From positions 1 through 5,349 of the forward strand of contig JASIBM010000197.1 of NCBI GenBank assembly GCA_030045175.1: a stretch of DNA of 5,349 nt, in the 5' to 3' direction. The notes under the pieces are model-generated. The model was not told the origin of the DNA, did not search any database, and saw only the letters and a list, made by a program, of their open reading frames with translations. Origin of the DNA: Streptosporangiaceae bacterium (lineage in GTDB: Bacteria > Actinomycetota > Actinomycetes > Streptosporangiales > Streptosporangiaceae). The position numbers were made by a program, and so were the translations under genes. Positions 1-5,253 of the stretch are shown here, in pieces; within the stretch, counting starts at the first letter, position 1; every line of letters starts with the position of its first letter.

Positions 1-87
1 CCCGCAGTGCCAACCCGGGGGGCGACCCCCGGACCCCCGCAGTGCCAACCCGGGGGGCGACCCCCGGACCCCCGCAGTGCCAACCCG
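1..87. repeat. 35-bp tandem repeat, 2.5 copies, with internal hairpin
   Basis: Bases 1-35 and 36-70 are identical, and 71-87 repeats the first 17 bases before the match breaks down at base 88. Each full copy holds a perfect 7-bp inverted repeat with a 4-nt loop, CCGGGGG-GCGA-CCCCCGG (15-32 and 50-67). If transcribed on the plus strand the loop GCGA fits the GNRA tetraloop pattern. The array touches the left edge, so more copies may lie outside. The stretch is readable as protein in the ctaE frame, but the product would be a Pro/Gly/Arg repeat with no likeness to subunit III, so I treat it as non-coding. It could be a dispersed intergenic repeat of REP type, or part of the terminator or leader between the upstream gene and ctaE. 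The repeat itself is certain; its role is unknown. Confidence 0.93.
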
Positions 88-143
88 CAGGGGATTCGTA
101 ACCCTGATGTGGGGGTCGCGGCGCGATCGCCTACCGGGTGTCG

Positions 144-157
144 TAATAATGGGCGCG
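144..157 (+). promoter_or_regulatory. possible -10 element of a leaderless ctaE promoter
   Basis: TAATAAT at 144-150 is a rare AT-rich run in this GC-rich DNA and resembles an actinobacterial -10 element. Seven bases separate TAATAA (144-149) from the GTG at 157, the distance expected if transcription begins at the start codon. There is no good Shine-Dalgarno sequence before that GTG, only GGG at 151-153, which also suits a leaderless message. No convincing -35 hexamer is visible about 17 bp upstream (around 121-127), so the call is tentative. Confidence 0.33.
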
Positions 158-822
158 TGACGACTGCAACAGACGCGCCCGTGGTGCCGCGTACCCCCGC
201 AAGTCGGCCTAACCTGGTTAGCGTCGGGACGATCGTCTGGTTGTCCTCCGAGCTGATGTTCTTCGCGGCCCTGTTCGCGATGTACTTCACGATCAAGTCG
301 GTGGATACCGGTGAGGGCCATCCGTGGCCGCCCGTGCACCTGAACTACCCGCTCGCGACCGCCAACACGGTCGTGCTGATCCTGTCCAGCGTCACGTGCC
401 AGATGGGCGTGTTCGCCGTCGAGCGTGGCGAGGTCAGGCGCCTCGGGCCGATCTGGGACTTCCGCCGCTGGGGCCTGCGCGAGTGGTACGTGCTTTCTTT
501 CCTGATGGGCCTGTACTTCGTGTGCGGCCAGGGTTACGAATACCTCGACCTGATCTTCAAGCAGCACCTGACGCTGGCCTCGACGATCCACGGCACCCAG
601 TACGGCTCTGTGTTCTTTCTCACCACGGGGTTCCATGGCCTGCACGTGACCGGCGGGCTGATCGCCTTCCTCTTCTTGCTCGGCCGCACGTTCGCGGCCA
701 AGAAGTTCACGCACGAGCAGCAGACCAGCGCGATCGTCGTGTCGTACTACTGGCACTTCGTCGACGTCGTCTGGATCGGGCTGTTCACCACCATTTACCT
801 CCTCCCGCTGACCGCGAAATAG
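157..822 (+). CDS. ctaE: cytochrome c oxidase subunit III (aa3-type)
   Basis: This is subunit III of the terminal aa3-type cytochrome c oxidase, an integral membrane subunit that supports the catalytic subunit I and helps sustain proton uptake. The 221-residue product has five predicted membrane helices (about 22-44, 70-89, 109-129, 151-177 and 190-217), as in other actinobacterial CtaE proteins, which lack the first two helices of the seven-helix mitochondrial form. Family hallmarks are WLSSELMFFA (28-37, with Glu32), CQMGVFAVERG (81-91), GQGYEY (124-129), GFHGLHVTGG (158-167) and YYWHFVD (197-203). The frame is open back to base 7, but that part translates the tandem repeat. I chose GTG 157 because the 20 residues it adds before VSVGTIVW match the usual N-terminal length; an in-frame GTG at 109 is the alternative. 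The loop after helix 2 (about 92-107) looks longer than in the mycobacterial and streptomycete proteins I recall. It is the first gene of a four-gene operon, 8 nt before qcrC. Confidence 0.96.
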   Translation: MTTATDAPVVPRTPASRPNLVSVGTIVWLSSELMFFAALFAMYFTIKSVDTGEGHPWPPVHLNYPLATANTVVLILSSVTCQMGVFAVERGEVRRLGPIWDFRRWGLREWYVLSFLMGLYFVCGQGYEYLDLIFKQHLTLASTIHGTQYGSVFFLTTGFHGLHVTGGLIAFLFLLGRTFAAKKFTHEQQTSAIVVSYYWHFVDVVWIGLFTTIYLLPLTAK

Positions 823-825
823 GGA
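821..825 (+). promoter_or_regulatory. ribosome binding site of qcrC
   Basis: AGGGA overlaps the TAG stop of ctaE and lies 5 nt before the GTG at 831. It decides the start of qcrC, whose frame otherwise stays open far back into ctaE. The overlap suggests translational coupling between the two genes. Confidence 0.6.
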
Positions 826-830
826 TCGCA

Positions 831-1640
831 GTGACATCGATTACCGGCAAGAGACGGCACCCGGTCGCCGGGTACGCCGTGGTCGTACTCGGGCTGTTGC
901 TGGCCGGCGTGGCCTACGCCGTCGTCACCGGGGGCGGCGCCGCGTCGGCGTCCGGGCCCAGCCCCTCGCAGCAGGCCCAGATCGCCCAGGGCAAGGAGAT
1001 CTTCCTGCAAGAGTGCTCAAGCTGCCACGGCCTCTTCGCGCAGGGCACGCCCGGGATCGCGCCGAGCCTAATCGGGGTCGGCTCGGCTGCCGTGGACTTC
1101 CAGGTCAGCACGGGCCGCATGCCGGCCAAGGAGCCGCAAGCCGAGTTCCCGCGCAAGCCGGTGCTGCTCAACGCGGCGAAGACGCGCGACGTCGCCGAGT
1201 ACATCGCCTCGCTCGGCGGCGGCCCGGCCATTCCCACGGCCGCCCAGGTCAGCCAGGCGGGCGCCAATGTTGGCTTCGGCCAGCAACTATTCGTAGCCGA
1301 CTGCGCGCAGTGCCACAACTTCCAGGGGGCGGGCGGCGCCCTCACGTACGGCAAGTACGCGCCTGCGCTGACCAATGCGACACCGACGCAGATCTACGAG
1401 GCCATGCTGACCGGGCCCGAGGCCATGCCGGTCTTCAACAACACCACGATCACCCCGCAGCAAAAGCGCGACATCATCGCGTATGTCGTGCAGACCCGCA
1501 GCGAGCCGAACCCAGGCGGGTTCAGCCTGGGCCGGGTCGGGCCGGTGACCGAGGGCCTGGTGGTCTTCCTGGGGTTGTTGCTGTTCATGGTGTTCGCGGC
1601 ACTGTGGATCACTGCGAAGCACGGGAAGCCCCATGAGTGA
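831..1640 (+). CDS. qcrC: diheme cytochrome c subunit of the bcc complex
   Basis: QcrC is the cytochrome cc subunit of actinobacterial complex III. It takes electrons from the Rieske cluster and passes them directly to the CuA site of the oxidase, replacing a soluble cytochrome c. The 269-residue product has an N-terminal basic stretch and a membrane helix (about 13-33, signal anchor or signal peptide, with a possible AxA cleavage site near 38-40). Two cytochrome c domains follow, with heme-binding motifs CSSCH (62-66) and CAQCH (158-162), and a C-terminal helix sits at about 241-262. Likely distal Met ligands are Met97 in TGRMPA and Met199 in EAMPVF. Other family signatures are PSLIGVG (78-84), FQVSTGRMPA (90-99) and GGALTYGKYAP (168-178). 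The heme domains should face the outside. GTG 831 is preferred because it sits behind a ribosome binding site, gives the expected length and places the helix at the N-terminus; earlier in-frame codons read through ctaE. The end overlaps qcrA by 8 nt (ATGAGTGA). Confidence 0.97.
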   Translation: MTSITGKRRHPVAGYAVVVLGLLLAGVAYAVVTGGGAASASGPSPSQQAQIAQGKEIFLQECSSCHGLFAQGTPGIAPSLIGVGSAAVDFQVSTGRMPAKEPQAEFPRKPVLLNAAKTRDVAEYIASLGGGPAIPTAAQVSQAGANVGFGQQLFVADCAQCHNFQGAGGALTYGKYAPALTNATPTQIYEAMLTGPEAMPVFNNTTITPQQKRDIIAYVVQTRSEPNPGGFSLGRVGPVTEGLVVFLGLLLFMVFAALWITAKHGKPHE

Positions 1641-2766
1641 CTCAACCGCCGGCCAGCGGCCGGGCGACAGCGAAGACGGCCGGCCAGAGCTCGGCGGACC
1701 CGCCGAGCGGCCGCGCCGGGTAATCGGCACCCCGCCGCCCGCCGAGGCCAGGTCCTTGCTCAGCGGGGCGCTCACCGAGGCAGCGCAGGCCGAGGAGGGT
1801 GCCCTGGCCAGGCGCGAGCTGCCGTCCGATCCGGAGGACATGGCGAAGGCGAAGCGGGCCGAGCGCGTGGTCGCCGCCTGCTTCATCCTCGCGATGCTGG
1901 CAGGCTTTGGCTTCATCGCCTCGTACGTCATCTTCCACACCGGCTCGGTGACCGCGGTGCAGCACTCGAACCTCGCGCTCGGCAGCACGATGGCGCTCGC
2001 CTTCCTGGCCATGGGCGTCGGCGCCACCATCTGGGTACGCCACATCATGCCGGACGTGGAGCTGACCGAGCAGCGCCATCCGATCAGGTCAGAGCCGCAG
2101 GACAGGGAGGCATTCGCCGAGACGTTCTGGGAGGGCGCGGACGCGAGCCAGTTCGCCAAGCGGCCGATACTGCGCCGCACGCTGATAGCGGCGACGGTGC
2201 CCATGGCCATCGCGCCGATCGTGCTGCTGCGCGACCTCGGCCCGCTGCCAGGCACGAGCCTGGACCACACGGTGTGGCGCAAGGGCATGCGGCTGCTCAC
2301 CTACGGCGCGAACACGCCGATAACGCCAGCCGACTTCAGCTCGCCCGGCGGGATGATCACCGTGGTCCCTGACGGCTACCAGAACGACTTCAACGCGCTC
2401 GCCAAGGCCGCGTGCATCATCATCAAGTTCGCGCCAGGCCAGGTCTACTACACCACCAAGCCTTACCCGGTGAGCGGCTACACGGTGGAGAACTGGACGG
2501 TCGACAACATCGTCTGCTACTCCAAGATCTGCACGCACGTGGGCTGCCCGGCGGCCTTGTACGAGCAGACCACGCACCACATCTTGTGCCCGTGCCACCA
2601 GTCGACCTTCGACGCGACCCGCGGCGCCGAGGTGATCTTCGGCCCGGCCACCAGGCCGCTGCCGCAGCTGCCGATGACCGTGGACGCGCAGGGCTACCTA
2701 GTAGCGCGCAGCGACTTCACCGAGCCGGTGGGGCCGAGCTTCTGGGAGCGGGGGCCATCGACATGA
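1633..2766 (+). CDS. qcrA: Rieske 2Fe-2S subunit of the bcc complex
   Basis: QcrA is the Rieske iron-sulfur protein of the menaquinol:cytochrome c reductase; it takes one electron from menaquinol at the outer-face Qo site and gives it to QcrC. The 377-residue product begins with a hydrophilic, Pro/Glu-rich and probably disordered cytoplasmic segment (1-75). Three predicted helices follow (about 78-100, 117-137 and 183-200), then the exported Rieske domain. Cluster motifs are CTHVGC (300-305) and CPCH (319-322). By the family rule Cys300, His302, Cys319 and His322 bind the cluster, and Cys305 with Cys321 form the stabilising disulfide; all are present. A twin arginine (Arg181-Arg182, in RRTLIAA) stands before helix 3, as expected for actinobacterial Rieske proteins, which use Sec for the first two helices and Tat for the third. 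ATG 1633 overlaps the qcrC stop by 8 nt, with a weak GGGAAG ribosome binding site at 1623-1628. The end overlaps qcrB by 4 nt. Confidence 0.97.
   Translation: MSDSTAGQRPGDSEDGRPELGGPAERPRRVIGTPPPAEARSLLSGALTEAAQAEEGALARRELPSDPEDMAKAKRAERVVAACFILAMLAGFGFIASYVIFHTGSVTAVQHSNLALGSTMALAFLAMGVGATIWVRHIMPDVELTEQRHPIRSEPQDREAFAETFWEGADASQFAKRPILRRTLIAATVPMAIAPIVLLRDLGPLPGTSLDHTVWRKGMRLLTYGANTPITPADFSSPGGMITVVPDGYQNDFNALAKAACIIIKFAPGQVYYTTKPYPVSGYTVENWTVDNIVCYSKICTHVGCPAALYEQTTHHILCPCHQSTFDATRGAEVIFGPATRPLPQLPMTVDAQGYLVARSDFTEPVGPSFWERGPST
1689..1708 (+). other. strong hairpin in the early qcrA coding region
   Basis: GCTCGGCGG and CCGCCGAGC form a perfect 9-bp inverted repeat with a 2-nt centre. As RNA it would fold as an 8-bp stem with a GACC tetraloop. 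It starts 56 nt after the qcrA start codon, in the part encoding the disordered N-terminal segment. It may influence translation or mRNA stability between qcrC and qcrA, or be a by-product of GC-rich coding. The structure is seen; any role is a guess. Confidence 0.45.
2744..2754 (+). promoter_or_regulatory. purine-rich ribosome binding region of qcrB
   Basis: GGGAG (2744-2748) and GGGGG (2750-2754) lie inside the 3' end of qcrA; the second ends 8 nt before the ATG at 2763. Together with the ATGA overlap at 2763-2766 this supports a coupled start for qcrB and rules out the longer in-frame extension back to about 2412, which would translate qcrA out of frame. Confidence 0.5.
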
Positions 2767-4430
2767 GCGTCGACCGCGCCATCTCTGGCACCGGCAGCTG
2801 GCTGGACGACAGGTTCCACGGCGCCAGGGGGTTCCGCACCTTCTTCCGTAAGATCTTCCCCGACCACTGGACGTTCCTGCTCGGCGAGATCGCGCTTTAC
2901 TCGTTCATCATCTTGCTGCTGAGCGGCACCTTCCTCGCCTTGTGGTTCAAGCCGAGCATGACCGACGTGGTCTACCACGGCTCCTACATCAGGCTCGACG
3001 GCGTGCACATGAGCGAGGCGTACGCGTCGACCCTGAACATCAGCTTCGACGTGCGCGGCGGGCTGCTGATGCGGCAGATCCACCACTGGGCCGCCGACCT
3101 GTTCGTCGCCGCGATCATGGCGCACATGCTCCGGATCTTCTTCACCGGGGCGTACCGCAAGCCGCGCGAGATCAACTGGCTGATCGGCATCGTGCTGCTC
3201 ACCCTCAGCCTGCTCGAGGGCCTGTTCGGCTACTCACTTCCCGACGACCTGCTGTCCGGCGCCGGGCTACGGATCACCCAGGGGGTACTCCAGTCGATCC
3301 CCGTCGTGGGCACCTACCTGTCGTTCTTCCTGTTCGGCGGTCAGTACCCGGGCAACGACATCATCCCGCGCATGTACATCCTGCACGTGCTGCTGATCCC
3401 CGGCATCTTCCTGGCGCTGATCGGCGCGCACCTGTTCATCATGTTCCACCAGAAGCACACGCAGATGCCAGGCAAGGGCCGGACCGACACCAACGTGGTC
3501 GGCGCGCCGATGTACCCGTACTTCATGGCCAAGACCGGCGCGTTCTTCTTCTTCACCTTCGCCGCGATCACCCTGGCTGCGACGTTCGTCCAGATCAACC
3601 CGATCTGGATCTACGGCCCGTACAACCCGCTGGCGATCTCGGCTGGCTCGCAGCCCGACTTCTACATGGGCTTCCTCGAGGGCGCGCTGCGGATCATGCC
3701 CGCCTGGCAGTGGGTCGTGTTCGGGCACACGTTCGCGTTCAACGTGTTCATCCCCGCCCTCGTGCCGCTCGGCCTGATCATGACCGGGGCCGCGCTCTGG
3801 CCGTTCCTCGAGCAGTGGATCACCGGCGACAGGCGGGAGCATCACGTCAACGACCGGCCGAGGAACGCTCCCACCCGGACGGGCATCGGCATGGCCGCCA
3901 TCTCCTTCTATGGCGTGCTCTGGCTCGAGGGCGCCAACGACGTGCTCGCGGATCACTTCGACGTCCCGCTCTACACGATCACCTGGATAGCGCGGTTCGC
4001 GGTCTTCATCGTCCCGGCGCTGGCCTACTTCATCACCAAGCGAGTCTGCCTCGGCTTGCAGCGCAAGGACATTCGCCTGCTGGAGCACGGCGTGGAGACC
4101 GGCATCATCAGGCAGCTTCCCAGCGGTGAGTTCATCGAGGTGACCAGGCCGCTCACGGAGGAGGAGCGGGCCAAGCTGGGCAGGCCGCTGCCGCTGCCGC
4201 TGCCGCCTGGCCGGCCGGACACGAGCGCGGAGGCGGCCGTCCCGCCGCCAGGGATGCGCGGTACCCTCGGCCGGGTCAGGGAGCGGCTCAACAAGGTCGT
4301 GACCGAGAGCGTGCCAGTCGACGGGCACGGCAACGGCCACCATCCGAACGGCCATCCAGCCGAGGGCGATGTGGAGCACGCCGGCACAGACGTGGAGCAC
4401 GCCGCCAGCGGCGATCACGAGAGCCACTGA
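2763..4430 (+). CDS. qcrB: cytochrome b subunit of the bcc complex
   Basis: QcrB is the membrane core of complex III: it oxidises menaquinol at the outer Qo site and re-reduces quinone at the inner Qi site through two b hemes. The 555-residue product has eight predicted helices, at about 42-62, 105-128, 137-158, 203-227, 257-278, 317-345, 372-389 and 403-424. Heme ligands are His107 and His121 in helix B and His208 and His223 in helix D. The 14- and 15-residue spacings match the b6f-like arrangement rather than the mitochondrial 14/14. The Qo loop has PDFY (298-301) in place of PEWY, as in actinobacterial relatives. After helix 8 comes the conserved stretch LGLQRKDIRLLEHGVETGII (430-449), then a long cytoplasmic tail. 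That tail includes a Leu/Pro run (475-482) and a His-rich end (521-555) containing DVEHA twice. A product of roughly 550 residues is normal for Actinomycetota and longer than mitochondrial cytochrome b. The ATG overlaps the qcrA stop by 4 nt. QcrB is the target of Q203-type inhibitors in mycobacteria. Confidence 0.98.
   Translation: MSVDRAISGTGSWLDDRFHGARGFRTFFRKIFPDHWTFLLGEIALYSFIILLLSGTFLALWFKPSMTDVVYHGSYIRLDGVHMSEAYASTLNISFDVRGGLLMRQIHHWAADLFVAAIMAHMLRIFFTGAYRKPREINWLIGIVLLTLSLLEGLFGYSLPDDLLSGAGLRITQGVLQSIPVVGTYLSFFLFGGQYPGNDIIPRMYILHVLLIPGIFLALIGAHLFIMFHQKHTQMPGKGRTDTNVVGAPMYPYFMAKTGAFFFFTFAAITLAATFVQINPIWIYGPYNPLAISAGSQPDFYMGFLEGALRIMPAWQWVVFGHTFAFNVFIPALVPLGLIMTGAALWPFLEQWITGDRREHHVNDRPRNAPTRTGIGMAAISFYGVLWLEGANDVLADHFDVPLYTITWIARFAVFIVPALAYFITKRVCLGLQRKDIRLLEHGVETGIIRQLPSGEFIEVTRPLTEEERAKLGRPLPLPLPPGRPDTSAEAAVPPPGMRGTLGRVRERLNKVVTESVPVDGHGNGHHPNGHPAEGDVEHAGTDVEHAASGDHESH
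4185..4204 (+). repeat. CCGCTG hexanucleotide repeat inside qcrB
   Basis: Three perfect CCGCTG units (4185-4202), followed by a further CC, encode alternating Pro-Leu in the cytoplasmic tail of QcrB, at residues 475-480. The tract lies in a low-constraint linker and could vary in copy number between strains by slippage; that variation is inferred, not seen. Confidence 0.6.
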
Positions 4431-4446
4431 TCCATCCGAGTCGCTC

Positions 4447-4460
4447 CGCGGTCGACCGCG
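4447..4460. other. 14-bp perfect palindrome downstream of qcrB
   Basis: CGCGGTCGACCGCG reads the same on both strands and starts 17 bases after the qcrB stop codon. It is followed by a smaller inverted repeat, AGCGC-tcacc-GCGCT (4466-4480). Perfect dyads of this kind can be protein-binding sites or the start of a structured 3' end. In DNA this rich in G and C, short palindromes also arise by chance. No function can be assigned from the sequence. Confidence 0.5.
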
Positions 4461-4481
4461 CGCGCAGCGCTCACCGCGCTA

Positions 4482-4515
4482 GGACGTCGCCTCGGCTAGC
4501 TCAGGGGCGACGTCC
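4482..4515. terminator. probable bidirectional terminator hairpin between qcrB and the nitroreductase gene
   Basis: GGACGTCGCC (4482-4491) pairs perfectly with GGCGACGTCC (4506-4515), giving a 10-bp stem around a 14-nt loop; one wobble and one further pair can extend it inward. It lies between two convergent genes, 51 nt past the qcrB stop and 27 nt past the nitroreductase stop, where a shared terminator is expected. Neither side has a T-tract, so it would be a stem-only terminator of the kind often predicted in high-GC actinomycetes. It could instead act as a 3' stability element. Confidence 0.6.
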
Positions 4516-4542
4516 ACCGCCCGCTGCTGGCCTCGACTCGCT

Positions 4543-5205
4543 CTACTCGCCTGTCCACAGCGGCTCGGGGATCGACAAGCCCACATCCGCGCCCCAGGCG
4601 TTGCGGTAGGCCACCTCGTGCGCCGGCTTGCGCACGGCGACGCCCCATCGGCCCATCGGATAGCCGAACGATACGCAGCAGGCCATCTCCCAGCCGCGAT
4701 CGGGTGGCACCCCGAGTATCGCCAGCGTCTGCGCGGCGCGGAAGATCCCGAGCACGGTCGTCAGGGCGCTGCCTACCCCCTCGGCCCTGGCCGCGAGCTG
4801 TGCGCTCCAGATGGCGGGGAAGATCGATCCGCCCGTGGGGTCCCCGCGGCTGAATGCGATCAGGAACAGCGGCACGTCCTCGAAGTGAGCGGCCAGGTAA
4901 TCTGCCGAGGCGACCACCCGAAGCAACGCCACGCTGGCCGGATCGTGTGGTGCCGCCTTCGCCCGGTCGATTCGCTCCCGGTAGGGCCCCGCCCATAGCT
5001 CGGCCATGCACTCCCGGTACAGCGGGCCAAGCTGCCCCTTCACCGCTGGGTCATCAATCAGCATGAACCGCCAGCTCTGGGAATTGCCGCCGCTAGGCGC
5101 CCGGATCGCCGCGTCCAGGATCCTGGCCTGGACGTCGCGCGGAACCGGGTCCGGCCTGACTCGCCGCATCGCCCGGGTCGTGTACAAGGCCTCGTAGACG
5201 TCCAT
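4543..5205 (-). CDS. nitroreductase family protein (FMN-dependent oxidoreductase)
   Basis: This 220-residue protein belongs to the nitroreductase superfamily: usually dimeric cytoplasmic flavoproteins that bind FMN and use NAD(P)H to reduce nitro groups, quinones or other acceptors. N-terminal FMN-binding features are TTRAMRRV (9-16, basic residues Arg11, Arg14 and Arg15) and APSGGNSQSW (36-45, with Ser38, Asn41, Gln43 and Trp45). The mid-domain ARAEGVGSALTT (139-150) and the C-terminal GYPMGRWG (181-188) complete the usual flavin pocket. Length is typical and no signal peptide or membrane segment is visible. The ATG at 5205 has a full AAGGAGG ribosome binding site only 3 nt upstream. The gene follows ctaF on the same strand after a 48-bp gap and converges on qcrB, so it may be co-transcribed with ctaF. 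The physiological substrate cannot be told from sequence. The fold also includes specialised enzymes such as BluB and dehalogenase-like members, and I see nothing that places it in one of those. Confidence 0.9.
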   Translation of the reverse strand: MDVYEALYTTRAMRRVRPDPVPRDVQARILDAAIRAPSGGNSQSWRFMLIDDPAVKGQLGPLYRECMAELWAGPYRERIDRAKAAPHDPASVALLRVVASADYLAAHFEDVPLFLIAFSRGDPTGGSIFPAIWSAQLAARAEGVGSALTTVLGIFRAAQTLAILGVPPDRGWEMACCVSFGYPMGRWGVAVRKPAHEVAYRNAWGADVGLSIPEPLWTGE

Positions 5206-5208
5206 CTG

Positions 5209-5215
5209 CCTCCTT
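5209..5215 (-). promoter_or_regulatory. ribosome binding site of the nitroreductase gene
   Basis: Read on the minus strand, AAGGAGG is close to a perfect anti-16S match and lies 3 nt before the ATG at 5205. The spacing is short but supports that start. It is the strongest ribosome binding site in the window. Confidence 0.75.
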
Positions 5216-5253
5216 GCCGGGGGCCATGGGAGGGGCCGTCAGCCGGGCACTCC

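Noticed and set aside
1..87. CRISPR array
   Set aside because: The repeats are directly adjacent with no unique spacers, and the unit is a single GC-rich hairpin; this is a simple tandem repeat.
123..130. GCGATCGC palindrome, as in the cyanobacterial HIP1 element
   Set aside because: A single 8-mer in GC-rich DNA; the genes are clearly actinobacterial and no enrichment is visible.
7..156. N-terminal extension of ctaE through the repeat array
   Set aside because: It translates the 35-bp tandem repeat into Pro/Gly/Arg-rich sequence unlike any subunit III. GTG 157 gives the family's usual length.
149..160. Mini-ORF ATG GGC GCG TGA overlapping the ctaE start
   Set aside because: Three codons, no ribosome binding site; most likely chance, although its stop overlaps the ctaE GTG.
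1287..2300. 337-codon open frame on the minus strand across qcrC/qcrA
   Set aside because: It lies antisense to two well-supported genes. Its product has no recognisable domain, and long antisense frames are common in high-GC DNA.
2942..4129. 395-codon open frame on the plus strand inside qcrB, different frame
   Set aside because: Arg/Pro/His-rich shadow of qcrB, which itself has all cytochrome b ligands and eight helices.
3267..4427. 386-codon open frame on the minus strand opposite qcrB
   Set aside because: Its product is Arg/Asp/His/Val-rich low-complexity sequence typical of the mirror frame of a GC-rich gene; it has no family signature.
4431..4542. Small gene or RNA gene in the convergent gap
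   Set aside because: Only short dyads are visible; there is no plausible start with a ribosome binding site and no tRNA-like cloverleaf.
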